Notes under the pieces: model-generated | What the model saw: the letters and a program-made list of their open reading frames with translations, nothing else | What the model was told of the DNA's origin: nothing | Databases searched by the model: none | Translations under genes and position numbers: made by a program | NCBI RefSeq assembly: GCF_000577615.1 | Contig: NZ_CBXX010000027.1 | Location: 1-64,000, forward strand | Reading direction: 5' to 3' | Origin: Herbaspirillum sp. RV1423 | Lineage (GTDB): Bacteria > Pseudomonadota > Gammaproteobacteria > Burkholderiales > Burkholderiaceae_D | DNA length: 64,000 nt | In this document: positions 38,431 to 46,888 of the stretch, in pieces | Position numbering within the stretch: the first letter of the stretch is position 1 | Layout: the number at the start of each line of letters is the position of its first letter

Positions 38431-39087
38431 TCAGGCCGATGCTTTGCCGGGAGCTTTCTTGCGAGGGTGCTTGGCGGCAGCCGCTTTGCTCGCCCCGACG
38501 GAGCGAGTTTCGCCGGCGTCGGCAATCAGCAGGTTGGTCATGATGTCGGCGATGGCGCCGATGTCGCGTACGTCACCCAGGTGCTGGTTGATGGTGAAAC
38601 CGTCGAAGGCCATCCAGATCACATGCGCGAGCAGGTCATCTTTGACCAGGTGGGCGCGCTCTTCCGGCAGGCATTCAGCGACCAGCCCGGTCAGGAAACT
38701 CTCCACATCCATCAGCAGCGTGTTGGGCTTGGCCATGCCCTGGGGCGAGACGGCCAGGGCTTCGATCAGCGCGTTGGCGAAGGAGTGGTCGGCGGCCGGG
38801 ATATCGCCCCAGATGCCGGTGAAGATACGGCGCAGACGCGAACGCGGGGTGCGGAACTTGCGCACCGAATCGGCCAGTGCCGCAAGCTGCTGTTCCAGCC
38901 AGGGCTTGTAGATTTCATAGAGGATGGCCAGCTTGGAATCGAAATACACATAAAGGTTGGCCACGGTCATGTTCGACGTGCGGGCGATCTCGGCCATGGT
39001 GGTGGGCGTGTAACCCTTGCGCGAGAACAGGTCGAAGGCCGATTCCAGGATGGCTTCGCGCATCCCGCTTTTTTTGATTTGCGCCAC
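38431..39087 (-). CDS. TetR family transcriptional regulator of the catabolic island
   Basis: 218 residues. The N-terminal TetR helix-turn-helix (about 10-55) reads REAILESAFDLFSRKGYTPTTMAEIA; the rest is a helical ligand domain and a basic Ala/Lys-rich tail. It diverges from the large Rieske/molybdenum hydroxylase operon across 359 bp containing two copies of a 19-bp palindrome. TetR proteins usually repress by binding such palindromes and release on ligand binding; the same site recurs before the porin and chemoreceptor genes. That this protein is the binder is inferred from position. Confidence 0.88.
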   Translation of the reverse strand: MAQIKKSGMREAILESAFDLFSRKGYTPTTMAEIARTSNMTVANLYVYFDSKLAILYEIYKPWLEQQLAALADSVRKFRTPRSRLRRIFTGIWGDIPAADHSFANALIEALAVSPQGMAKPNTLLMDVESFLTGLVAECLPEERAHLVKDDLLAHVIWMAFDGFTINQHLGDVRDIGAIADIMTNLLIADAGETRSVGASKAAAAKHPRKKAPGKASA

Positions 39088-39192
39088 GGTTCCTCTTGAA
39101 AGCTGGTGAAGATGCCGGCGATTCTAGCATGCAATGTTGTGCGGCCGCTGCGCCAGGCGGTGGATTTTTGGATCACCAAAGCGGTGAAATTG

Positions 39193-39211
39193 ATAAATGA
39201 TATTCGCTAAT
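39193..39211. promoter_or_regulatory. Operator O1 of the island regulon
   Basis: ATAAATGA-TAT-TCGCTAAT. Half-sites match those of the other three copies (AATGA left, TCRYTAnT right) with the same 3-bp spacer. It lies 106 bp upstream of tetR and 236 bp before the Rieske gene, suited to autoregulation of tetR. The weakest symmetric copy. Confidence 0.5.
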
Positions 39212-39342
39212 GCGCCTGATTGTGGTGCGAAACTCCTGCTTTCCCGCATTCCTTGAAAATATTGTGGTGCAGCATGACTGTGGCGGAATGGCAGCCGTTT
39301 TTATTGGCCAAAAACAATTGCCATGATTGAGATCAAAAATGC

Positions 39343-39371
39343 TTGACATTCATTTTTCGCGAATACAGAAT
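39343..39371 (+). promoter_or_regulatory. Sigma-70 promoter of the Rieske operon
   Basis: -35 TTGACA (39343-39348), 17-bp spacer, -10 CAGAAT (39366-39371). The spacer holds an 8-bp palindrome TTCGCGAA. The -10 is inside operator O2, so a bound repressor would block polymerase. The same arrangement is seen at the chemoreceptor and porin promoters. Confidence 0.65.
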
Positions 39372-39384
39372 GATGTTCGTTATT
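39366..39384. promoter_or_regulatory. Operator O2 of the island regulon
   Basis: CAGAATGA-TGT-TCGTTATT. It shares 16 of 19 bases with the perfect palindrome O3 read on its minus strand. It covers the -10 box and likely start point of the Rieske operon, 62 bp before the first ATG. Confidence 0.7.
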
Positions 39385-39446
39385 AAGGCTTTTTGTTCTG
39401 AGGCCCATGAGGAAAACGGGCCCGCCATCCACGATTGAGAGAGCTC

Positions 39447-40724
39447 ATGAATAAAGTCATCAAGCTGCATTTGCACGACCGCTATCCCGAGCTGGGCAAG
39501 GGGCCGGTGCCGGTCGAGCCGTATATCTCGGCCCCGTACTTCGACAAGGAGCAGGCCAGGATCTTCAAGAAGACCTGGCTGCACGTCGGCCGCGTGGAGG
39601 AGATCCCCAATGCCGGCGACTACTTCGTCAAGGATCTGGATGCTTGTGAAGCGTCGATCATCGTCGTGCGAGACAAGAAGGGCGGCATCAACGCCATGCA
39701 CAACGTCTGCTCGCACCGCATGAACCAGATCGTCTACGAGAAGCGCGGCCAGGCGCGCAAGTTCTTCTGCAAGTTCCATGGCTGGGCTTACGACCTGGAA
39801 GGCAATCTCACCGGCGTGCCGGAGGAAGAATCCTTCTTCGACTTCGACAAATGCGACCACGGCCTGTCCCGGGTTGCCTGCGATGTCTGGCAGGGTTTTA
39901 TCTTCATCAACCTCGATCCCGAACCCGCGCTGTCGCTGGCCGATTTCATGAAGCCGATGTTCGGCGACATCGAAGGCTATCCATTCGACAAAATCACCAC
40001 CGGTTTCCAATGGACCACGGTGGTCAACTGCAACTGGAAACTGGCGCTGGACGCCTTCCAGGAGGCCTACCATGTGGCCTACGTACATGGCCGTTCGATT
40101 GCCGACGCCATCGATACTGCCGCCGATGGCGCCATGCCGCCGCTCGATGCCCAGTGCGGTGAATTCCATCGCCGGCTGTCGATTGCGGGCAATCCCAAGT
40201 CGGTGTACGGCAATCCCAATGCGGTGACTGCCGGCGGCGAGGCGGCCAGGCAGACCATTGCCGACTCCGCTGCGAAAAAACCGATCGCCGCGGCCGCCCT
40301 GCGCGCCGGCATGGGCGCGGCCAGCTACCACTTCCGCAAGGAAGACCTGCCCCGCGGCATGAACTGGACCGGCCATGAAAACTGGCTGTTCGACATCAAC
40401 GTGGTGTTCCCCGACTTCTACCTGTCGTTGCGTCCGAACTACTTCCAGGCCTATAACTTCCGCCCGATTTCGCAAGGCAAGACCCTGCTGGAAGCGCGTG
40501 TGTATTACCCGGAAATGAAGACCGCGGGCGGCCGCTTCTACCTCGAGTACATGAAGGTCGCGCTGCGTGACGTGCTGCTGGAAGACCTCAGCACGCTGGA
40601 GCGCACCCAGACCGCGGTGCAGACCGGCATCAAGAAGGAAATGCTGCTGCAGGACTTCGAGCTGCTGGTGCGCCATGGCGCCTACGTGGTCGACCGCATT
40701 GTCAACGAACAAACCAAGGCGTGA
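39447..40724 (+). CDS. Rieske non-heme iron oxygenase, alpha subunit
   Basis: 425 residues. The Rieske centre is C88-x-H90 and C108-x2-H111 (17 residues between the pairs). The catalytic domain has H209 and H214 as iron ligands in QEAYHVAYVH, with E206 at the usual bridging-Asp position. Start at 39447 with GAGAGA upstream, instead of the TTG at 39435. It would hydroxylate or dihydroxylate an aromatic ring using electrons from the Rieske ferredoxin (45489) and FAD reductase (41905) encoded in the same operon. The substrate is unknown; the sequence is not one I can match to benzoate, anthranilate or naphthalene enzymes. Confidence 0.9.
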   Translation: MNKVIKLHLHDRYPELGKGPVPVEPYISAPYFDKEQARIFKKTWLHVGRVEEIPNAGDYFVKDLDACEASIIVVRDKKGGINAMHNVCSHRMNQIVYEKRGQARKFFCKFHGWAYDLEGNLTGVPEEESFFDFDKCDHGLSRVACDVWQGFIFINLDPEPALSLADFMKPMFGDIEGYPFDKITTGFQWTTVVNCNWKLALDAFQEAYHVAYVHGRSIADAIDTAADGAMPPLDAQCGEFHRRLSIAGNPKSVYGNPNAVTAGGEAARQTIADSAAKKPIAAAALRAGMGAASYHFRKEDLPRGMNWTGHENWLFDINVVFPDFYLSLRPNYFQAYNFRPISQGKTLLEARVYYPEMKTAGGRFYLEYMKVALRDVLLEDLSTLERTQTAVQTGIKKEMLLQDFELLVRHGAYVVDRIVNEQTKA

Positions 40725-40734
40725 GGAACAGGAC

Positions 40735-41085
40735 ATGACCACTCCCCAACAACTGCCCGCGCAATTCGCGCACCTGTCGCCATTCATCGGCTGGAGCCTG
40801 GCGACCGAAACCGAACGCACCCGCATGCGCAACACCAGCGCCATGAGCGACATCATCGCCTTCAAGGACGCGATGCTGGCCGACGTGGATGCCATCGTCG
40901 CCTATCTCAACGCGTTCCCGCTGGAGGCCATGCCTCCGCGAGAGGCGGCGTTGATGCACATGCTGCTGTCGCTGGCCGAAGTCGCACCGGCGGTGGAGGC
41001 TTATAACCAGCCTGGCGTGGTCGACGGCTATGCGTTCTCGCGCTTCGCCGCCGACGAAAATTTCATCATGCGTCCGCCGATCTGA
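40735..41085 (+). CDS. Small protein of unknown function in the island
   Basis: 116 residues, ten bp after the oxygenase gene with an AGGAAC/AGGAC ribosome site. Mostly helical, no signal peptide or membrane segment, no cysteines. Segments FIGWSLATETERTRMRNTS and AALMHMLLSLAEVAPAVEAY are the most regular parts. Not recognised. Its place right after the alpha subunit suggests an accessory or structural role for the oxygenase. Confidence 0.7.
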   Translation: MTTPQQLPAQFAHLSPFIGWSLATETERTRMRNTSAMSDIIAFKDAMLADVDAIVAYLNAFPLEAMPPREAALMHMLLSLAEVAPAVEAYNQPGVVDGYAFSRFAADENFIMRPPI

Positions 41086-41124
41086 GGCGTTCCCGATTCA
41101 CGCTATTCCAGCCAGGAGCACACC

Positions 41125-41538
41125 ATGCCCAAATGCAGGATCTTCGCCATCGATGACAACCTGAAGGAAATCGTCGCCGACGGTTTGTACGGCAAGCACA
41201 TGTTCGGCGCAACAGTCAGCGTGGCGGTGGTCAAGTTCGTCGAAGAGAAAGGCCGCGACCTGCCTGCCAAGTCGCACAGCCATGGCGAAGAGGCTTCGCT
41301 GCAACTGAGCGGCGGCTGCTCGGTGTTCGAGAGCAGCGACAGCGAACAGAGCGACTGGGAATCGGTGATGGACAGCGGCGACGCCCTGATCATTCCCGCC
41401 GGCACCATGCACTACGGCAGCAACCGCTTCGGCCCGGAAGGCGTGTCGCTGCGCCTGAACGTCGTGACGCCGGCCCGCAAGGAATACGGCCCGGAAGATT
41501 CCACCCCTTATTACCCCCTGAAGGGCAGGAGCAACTGA
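41125..41538 (+). CDS. Cupin-domain protein 1
   Basis: 137 residues. A single cupin fold is suggested by SHSHGEEASLQLSGGCSVF (His/Glu metal-ligand motif 1) and DALIIPAGTMHYG (motif 2 with its His). It could be a metal-dependent ring-cleaving or isomerase enzyme, or a ligand-binding protein. A second, smaller cupin gene follows after one base. Confidence 0.7.
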   Translation: MPKCRIFAIDDNLKEIVADGLYGKHMFGATVSVAVVKFVEEKGRDLPAKSHSHGEEASLQLSGGCSVFESSDSEQSDWESVMDSGDALIIPAGTMHYGSNRFGPEGVSLRLNVVTPARKEYGPEDSTPYYPLKGRSN

Positions 41539-41539
41539 C

Positions 41540-41908
41540 ATGATCGCGCAACAACAACTCGCCGCGGGCGAGCGCCATTGCGAACGTCTCGAGATCGACT
41601 GGCAGGCGCCGGGCGCGCCTTCGCAATCGGCGATCGTCGACGGCGAGCACCTGTCCATCGGCATCTCCACCTATACCTGCGGGGAGCAAAGCGAGGCGGC
41701 GGCCGATCCCCAGGGCGAGGAAGTGGCGACCGTGCTGGCCGGCAGTTTCCTGGTGGAGGCCGCCGGCGAACGTTACGAATTGTCGCCGGGCGAAGGCATC
41801 ATCATTCCGCCTCGCGAGCCGCGCCGCTGGACCTGCCAGAGCGAACGAGGCGCCTTGTACCGTGTCATCACCAGGCTCGACAATCCGCCGCCGCAGGAGC
41901 CGACATGA
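41540..41908 (+). CDS. Cupin-domain protein 2
   Basis: 122 residues with a beta-rich core: GEEVATVLAGSFLVEAAGERYELSPGEGIIIPPREPRRW. The first motif lacks the usual HxH (Asp-Pro-Gln-Gly-Glu-Glu instead) and the second ends in Arg-Arg-Trp where cupins have His, so metal binding is doubtful. The ATG follows the previous stop by one base, and its own stop overlaps the reductase start (ATGA). Confidence 0.65.
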   Translation: MIAQQQLAAGERHCERLEIDWQAPGAPSQSAIVDGEHLSIGISTYTCGEQSEAAADPQGEEVATVLAGSFLVEAAGERYELSPGEGIIIPPREPRRWTCQSERGALYRVITRLDNPPPQEPT

Positions 41909-43137
41909 GCGCGCCGCACGTATTGATCGCGGGCGCCGGGCATGCAGGCGGACGCGTGGCGCAAGCGCTGCGTGCGGCCGGCTTCACGGGCCGCGTCACC
42001 ATGGTCGGCGAAGAGTCGCATGCCCCCTACGAGCGGCCGGCCCTGTCCAAGGAATTGCTGCTGGGCCGGAAGACCGTGGGAGAAATCATGCTGGAGCCGC
42101 GCGAATTCTGGCGCGATGAACAGCAGGTCGCCGCCGTGAACGGCCGCATCGCGGCGGTCGGCGCCGACCGCGTGGCGCGCCTTGACAGCGGTGAAACCAT
42201 CGCCTTCGACATCCTGGTGGTCGCTGCCGGCGGCCATGCCCGCAAGCTGACCGTCGTCGGCGGCGATCTTCCCGAGGTACGCACCCTGCGCAGCATCGAC
42301 GATTGCCTGGCCTTGCGCGGCGCCCTGGCCGAAGGCCGCCGGCTGCTGGTGATCGGCGGCGGCGTGATCGGCATGGAGGCGGCCTCATCGGCGGCCGCGC
42401 TCGGCATGCATGTCACCGTGCTCGAAACGGGGCCGCGCATCATGGCGCGCTGCTTGCCGCCGGAAGGTTCGCGGTGGTTACAGGCGCTGCATGAAGAGCG
42501 CGGCGTACGGGTGGAGACCGGCGTCGCGGTCGAGGCCATCCGGCGTGCGGATGGTGTGTTGTCGGCGCAGGCGAGCCGTGCCGGCCAGGCACTGCAGTTC
42601 GATGCGGACCTCGTGCTGGCCGCAGTCGGCATCACGCCGGCCACGGCTTTCCTTGCGGGCAGCGGCGTGGCGCTCGACAACGGCGTGCTTACCGATGCCC
42701 GGTGCCGCAACCCGGCCGCGCCCTGGTGCTACGCCGTGGGCGATATCGCCAACAGCTTCAATCCGCTCTACGGCCGCCATGTGCGCCAGGAAACCTGGCG
42801 CAACGCAGAGAACCAGGCGCGCGCCGTCGCGGCGTCCATCATGGGAAGCGGCGAGGCGTATGAAGAGATGCCCTGGATGTGGACCGACCAGCACGAACGC
42901 AATATCCAGGTGGTCGGCATCTATACCCCGGGCGACCTGGTGGTGTCGCGGATTGCCCCGGGCGAACAGGGCGGGGTCCTGTTGTGGCTGCATGAGGGCA
43001 AGGTGGCCGGCGGCATGCTGGTCGACTGCGGCCGCGAACGCAAGCAGCTCGAAATCCTGGCGCGGCGCCAGGCCGAGGTCGAACCGGCAACGCTGAGCGA
43101 CACCGCGATTTCGCTCAAGGAGCTGGCCCGCGCATGA
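41905..43137 (+). CDS. FAD-dependent NAD(P)H-ferredoxin reductase of the Rieske system
   Basis: 410 residues from the ATG at 41905, AGGAG six bases upstream. Two dinucleotide motifs: FAD site LIAGAGHAGGRVA (about 7-19) and NAD site LVIGGGVIGMEAA (about 148-160), then CYAVGDIAN of the second FAD site. This is the layout of BphA4/RedA-type reductases that pass electrons from NADH to a Rieske ferredoxin. The ferredoxin is encoded four genes downstream. Confidence 0.9.
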   Translation: MSAPHVLIAGAGHAGGRVAQALRAAGFTGRVTMVGEESHAPYERPALSKELLLGRKTVGEIMLEPREFWRDEQQVAAVNGRIAAVGADRVARLDSGETIAFDILVVAAGGHARKLTVVGGDLPEVRTLRSIDDCLALRGALAEGRRLLVIGGGVIGMEAASSAAALGMHVTVLETGPRIMARCLPPEGSRWLQALHEERGVRVETGVAVEAIRRADGVLSAQASRAGQALQFDADLVLAAVGITPATAFLAGSGVALDNGVLTDARCRNPAAPWCYAVGDIANSFNPLYGRHVRQETWRNAENQARAVAASIMGSGEAYEEMPWMWTDQHERNIQVVGIYTPGDLVVSRIAPGEQGGVLLWLHEGKVAGGMLVDCGRERKQLEILARRQAEVEPATLSDTAISLKELARA

Positions 43138-43700
43138 TGAACATGGAACAACGCCTGGCCGCGCTGGAAGCGGCCGAAGCCATCCGCCAGCTCAAGGCAC
43201 GTTACGCCAGCCTGGCCGACCAGAAATACACCGCCAGCTATCAGCGGCAGCCGGCGGTGCGCATGCACAAGATCGCGCGCGCCCAGGCCGCCTGCTTTAC
43301 CGAAGACGCAGTCTGGGAAGGCGGCGCCGAATTCGGCTCCAGCCTGGTCGGGCGCGAAGCGCTGGCCGAATGGTTCAATCGCTCGCCATGGTGCTATGCG
43401 TTGCATTACTACGGCAGTCCGGAAATCACGGTCGACGGCGACAGCGCTTCCGCCCACTGGCGGTTATGGCAAGTCGCCCTGCGCGAAGAAACCAAGCAGG
43501 CGGTACTGCTGGGCGCGTTGACCTACGAGGAATATGCGCGCCAGCAAGACGGCAACTGGCTGTGTTCGCGCATGCGCTTCGACCAGACCCAGATGTTGCC
43601 GATGGCGGGCGGTCCTTTCCCGCTGGTGACTTCCTTCGAACAGATCAACGATGCCGCGCGGCGCGCATCGCTACCCATCAACCAAGCATCCACATCATGA
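43134..43700 (+). CDS. SnoaL/NTF2-like protein
   Basis: 188 residues of the SnoaL-like cone fold, with LKARYASLADQKY at the N-terminus and TEDAVWEGGAEFGSSLVGREAL, a common SnoaL_4 pattern. Ring-hydroxylating oxygenase beta subunits share this fold, so it may be the small subunit of the Rieske oxygenase; a dehydratase or isomerase role is the alternative. ATGA overlaps with the genes on both sides. Confidence 0.75.
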   Translation: MMNMEQRLAALEAAEAIRQLKARYASLADQKYTASYQRQPAVRMHKIARAQAACFTEDAVWEGGAEFGSSLVGREALAEWFNRSPWCYALHYYGSPEITVDGDSASAHWRLWQVALREETKQAVLLGALTYEEYARQQDGNWLCSRMRFDQTQMLPMAGGPFPLVTSFEQINDAARRASLPINQASTS

Positions 43701-44560
43701 TCAAAAGCATCCAAGCCAACACGGCAGCGCCAGGAGGGAACGCCTGCGGCGATTTTCCGATCGCAGAAAACCTGTGCGAGGTCATCAGCAACGAATGGGT
43801 CAACGCCGAATACAAGCACCTTGTATTGAAAGCGCCCAAGGTCGCCCTGGCGGTCCTGCCCGGCCAGTTCTTCCACCTCAGTTGCCCGCCCTCGGGCAAC
43901 GATGCGCCTTACCTGCGCCGGCCGATGAGCCTGTATCGCGTCAGCGTCGAGGCCGGCACCATCGAGTTCCTCTACAAGGTCCAGGGCGCCGGCACGCGCG
44001 GCCTGGCCACGCTGGAGCCGGGCGGCACGCTGGACGCCTTCGGCCCGGTCGGCAAAGGCTTTGCGTTGCCCGACGGCGCGCGCCATGTGCTGGTGCTGGC
44101 GCGCGGCGTCGGGCTGGCCACCATGGCGCCGCTGGCGCAATACGCGGTGGCGCGCGGCGCCCGCGTGACCGCCATCCTCAGCGCCCGTTCGCCGGCGTTG
44201 GTGATGTCGGAAGATTACCTGCGTTCGGTCGGCGCCGAGGTTATCGTGGTGCATGACCAGGATGGCAGCAGCGACATCGTCCATATTGAAAAAATGGTGC
44301 GTGAGCTGCATGCCGGCTTGCCTTTCGACCTGCTGACCACCTGCGGTTCGAACCGCTTCCTGCTGGCGCTGCAACGGTTGGGCAAGGAATTGGCAGTGCC
44401 GGCGCAAGTGGCGCTGGAACAGCACATGGGGTGTGCGCTAGGCATGTGCTTTGCCTGCGTGCGGCCGTTCCGCAAGGGAGCGGATTCGGAAAAGATGGGT
44501 TACAGGCGCGTGTGCTGGGATGGTCCGGTGTTCGACGCGCAGGAGACAGTGACATGGTAG
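43697..44560 (+). CDS. PyrK-like flavin/iron-sulfur electron transfer subunit
   Basis: 287 residues. FAD-binding (RRPMSLYR) and NAD-binding (VLVLARGVGLATMAPLA) regions of the ferredoxin-reductase fold; at the C-terminus four cysteines C246, C251, C254 and C273 in the PyrK [2Fe-2S] pattern ending in VCWDGPVF. PyrK links NAD to the dihydroorotate dehydrogenase PyrD type 1B. It overlaps the PyrD-like gene by 7 bp, so the two probably form an NAD-dependent heteromer. Confidence 0.88.
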   Translation: MIKSIQANTAAPGGNACGDFPIAENLCEVISNEWVNAEYKHLVLKAPKVALAVLPGQFFHLSCPPSGNDAPYLRRPMSLYRVSVEAGTIEFLYKVQGAGTRGLATLEPGGTLDAFGPVGKGFALPDGARHVLVLARGVGLATMAPLAQYAVARGARVTAILSARSPALVMSEDYLRSVGAEVIVVHDQDGSSDIVHIEKMVRELHAGLPFDLLTTCGSNRFLLALQRLGKELAVPAQVALEQHMGCALGMCFACVRPFRKGADSEKMGYRRVCWDGPVFDAQETVTW

Positions 44561-45492
44561 ACATGAGCGTATCGATCGGCAAACTGAGCCTGAACAACCC
44601 GGTGATGCCGGGTTCGGGCACCTTCGCCGAGGGCATGGCCAAGGTGATCGACATCAACCGCCTCGGGGCCATCGTCACCAAGACCATCACCAACGACCTG
44701 CGCGAGGGCAACACGCCGCCACGCGTGGCCGAACTCAACAATTCCACGCTGTTTTCCATCGGCATCCCCAGCAAGGGACCGGAGCATTACCTTGAAGAGC
44801 TGGTGCCTTTCTATCGTCGCTACTCGCCGCCGCTGGTGGCCAGCATCTCGGCCAACACGGTGGAGGAGTTCGGCGAGCTGGCCGCACGCATCAGCGTGCC
44901 CGGCGTGGTTGCGATCGAAGCCAATATCTCTTGCCCCAACCTGAAGAAGGATGGGATGGCGTTCGGCATGGATCCGCAAGCCACCGAAGCGGTGATCCGC
45001 GCGATGAAGCGCTGCACCGACCTGCAGATCTGGGCCAAGCTTTCGCCCAATGTCGGCAGCATCGCCGTCATCGCGCGTGCGGCCGAGCAGGGCGGGGCCG
45101 ATGCCCTGGTCAGCTCCAACGCCATCCTCGCCATGGCCATCGACATCGATAGCCATCAACCCAAGGTCGCCAATCTGATGGGCGGCATCACGGGTGCGGC
45201 GACCAAGCCCATCCTTCTGCGCATGGCTTACCAGGCGGCGCAGGCGGTGAAGATCCCGGTCATCGGTTGCGGCGGCATCAGCAGTGCGGAGGATGCCATC
45301 GAATACCTGCTGGCCGGCTGCAGCGCGGTGCAGGTCGGCACCGCCAACTTCATCAGCCCCAACGCCATGCCGCGCATTATCGACGGCATCCAGGCGTATT
45401 GCGAACGGCGCGGCGTGACTCGTGTGCGCGACCTGGTCGGCGCCCTGAAAGTGCATGAAGCCAAGTTGCTGGAACTGAGGGCCGGCCTGTGA
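44554..45492 (+). CDS. Dihydroorotate dehydrogenase-like flavoprotein (PyrD 1B family, altered substrate site)
   Basis: 312 residues, FMN TIM barrel. Shared with PyrD 1B: NPVMPGSGTFAEG, K43 in VTKTIT, the catalytic base C127 in ANISCPNLKKDG, and the FMN phosphate loop GCGGISSAEDAIEYLLAGCSAVQVGTA. Changed: the orotate-binding NSxGLxN loop reads FSIGIPS (67-73), losing both Asn. It is thus expected to act on another dihydro-compound or lactam ring. The context is catabolic, not pyrimidine synthesis. Confidence 0.85.
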   Translation: MVDMSVSIGKLSLNNPVMPGSGTFAEGMAKVIDINRLGAIVTKTITNDLREGNTPPRVAELNNSTLFSIGIPSKGPEHYLEELVPFYRRYSPPLVASISANTVEEFGELAARISVPGVVAIEANISCPNLKKDGMAFGMDPQATEAVIRAMKRCTDLQIWAKLSPNVGSIAVIARAAEQGGADALVSSNAILAMAIDIDSHQPKVANLMGGITGAATKPILLRMAYQAAQAVKIPVIGCGGISSAEDAIEYLLAGCSAVQVGTANFISPNAMPRIIDGIQAYCERRGVTRVRDLVGALKVHEAKLLELRAGL

Positions 45493-45827
45493 GCGCGCCA
45501 TCGGAGGCGGTCGAAGGCTGGGTGGCGCTGGGCAGCATGGCCGAGGTGTTCGGTACCCGCGCCTGCCGTTCGATGAAGATCGAGGAAGTACAGATCGGCC
45601 TGTTCCTGGTCGACGGCCAGGTCTATGCCATCGACGACATCTGCAGCCACGGCAACGCCAGGCTCTCTGAAGGCGACGTCGATGGTTTCGAGGTGGAATG
45701 CCCCTTGCACGCCGGCCTGTTCGACCTTCGTTCGGGCAAGGCGCTGACCGCGCCGTTGACGCGCGACGTGCGCAGCCACGGCGTGCGGCGCGACGGCGAT
45801 GCCTTGTTCATCAAGCTGGCGGACTGA
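45489..45827 (+). CDS. Rieske-type ferredoxin
   Basis: 112 residues, the size of BphA3-type ferredoxins. Cluster ligands C52-x-H54 (ICSHGNARL) and C71-x2-H74 (CPLHAGLFD). Starts with GTG overlapping the previous stop. It transfers electrons from the FAD reductase (41905) to the oxygenase (39447). Soluble. Confidence 0.93.
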   Translation: MSAPSEAVEGWVALGSMAEVFGTRACRSMKIEEVQIGLFLVDGQVYAIDDICSHGNARLSEGDVDGFEVECPLHAGLFDLRSGKALTAPLTRDVRSHGVRRDGDALFIKLAD

Positions 45828-45828
45828 T

Positions 45829-46848
45829 ATGGCAGGCAATCGCAACCGTCGCCCGAAAGTGGCCGTGATCGGTACCGGCGGCACCTTTGCCATGCATGCG
45901 CGCCATTGCTTCGACTGGGTCGAATATGGCGAAAGCGGCGTGGTGCATCCGATCGAGGCCCTGATTCCCCAGCTCGACGAGCTGGGGCTGGACATGGACG
46001 TGGTGCTGATCTCGTTTCGCATGATCGGCAGCACCGGCATCGTGCCGGCAGACTGGCTGGAACTGGCGCGGCTGATCGAGAAGACCGCGCGCGAAGATGA
46101 TGGCATCGATGGCTTCGTGGTCACCCACGGTACGGCCACGTTGGAAGAAACGGCCTGGTTCCTGCAGTTGGCGCTGGACTTGCGCCAGCCGGTGGTGGTG
46201 ACCGGCGCGCAGCGCCCGCAGAACACGTCGGGCAGCGATGCCCAGGCCAATCTGCGCGCCGCACTCTGCGTGGCCGCGGCGCCGCAGGCCGCCGGCATCG
46301 GCACGGTGGCGGTCATGGATGGCATGGTTTTTGCGGCACGCGATGTCACCAAGGCCGCCAGTTTCGAGCTTCACGCTTTCGAGGCGGCGCCCTATGGGCC
46401 GTTGGGGCGGGTCGATGCCGATGGCGCCGTGGTGCTGCGCCGCGCGACGGTGGCGGGCAGCGAGCGAATGTTGCGGCCGCTTGCACAGTGGCGGGAATTG
46501 CCGCGGGTGGACATGGTGGTGTCGTATGCAGGCGCCGATGGCGCCGCCATCGACGGCCTGCTGCGCGCCGGCACGCGCGGCATCATCAGCATCGGGCTGG
46601 CGCCGGGGCGTCCGGCCAACGGCGAACGCGCGGCGTTGCAGTGCGCGGTCAAGGCTGGCGTGGTGGTGGTGCAGGCCACACGCGCACCGCGCGGCGTGGT
46701 GCCGCCGCAGGATTTCCTGCGCCGCGACGGCGTGCTGGCCGGCGGCGACCTGGCGCCCGCCAAGCTGCGCATCCTGCTGATGCTGATCCTGGCTCACGCA
46801 CCAACGCCCGACACGGCCGACATACAACGCCTGCTGCTGGCCCATTGA
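45829..46848 (+). CDS. Asparaginase-family amidohydrolase lacking the L-Asn recognition residues
   Basis: 339 residues. Nucleophile T19 in GTGGTFA, T102 in VTHGTATLEETA and K175 in ARDVTKA align with the catalytic Thr12, Thr89 and Lys162 of E. coli AnsB. The residues that hold the alpha-amino and carboxylate groups of Asn differ: AnsB Gln59 is Thr69 and Asp90 is Ala103. It should still hydrolyse an amide, but probably not of asparagine. No signal peptide, so cytosolic. The ATG follows the ferredoxin stop by one base. Confidence 0.85.
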   Translation: MAGNRNRRPKVAVIGTGGTFAMHARHCFDWVEYGESGVVHPIEALIPQLDELGLDMDVVLISFRMIGSTGIVPADWLELARLIEKTAREDDGIDGFVVTHGTATLEETAWFLQLALDLRQPVVVTGAQRPQNTSGSDAQANLRAALCVAAAPQAAGIGTVAVMDGMVFAARDVTKAASFELHAFEAAPYGPLGRVDADGAVVLRRATVAGSERMLRPLAQWRELPRVDMVVSYAGADGAAIDGLLRAGTRGIISIGLAPGRPANGERAALQCAVKAGVVVVQATRAPRGVVPPQDFLRRDGVLAGGDLAPAKLRILLMLILAHAPTPDTADIQRLLLAH

Positions 46849-46888
46849 GGCCAGGCGGGAATCACCATTCAATAAGGAGCGCAGCACC

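Noticed and set aside
44554..45492. Housekeeping pyrimidine-synthesis pyrD
   Set aside because: The substrate loop differs and the neighbours are catabolic; the family assignment is kept but not the pathway.
45829..46848. Ordinary L-asparaginase
   Set aside because: The Asp and Gln that bind the asparagine amino-acid group are replaced by Ala and Thr.
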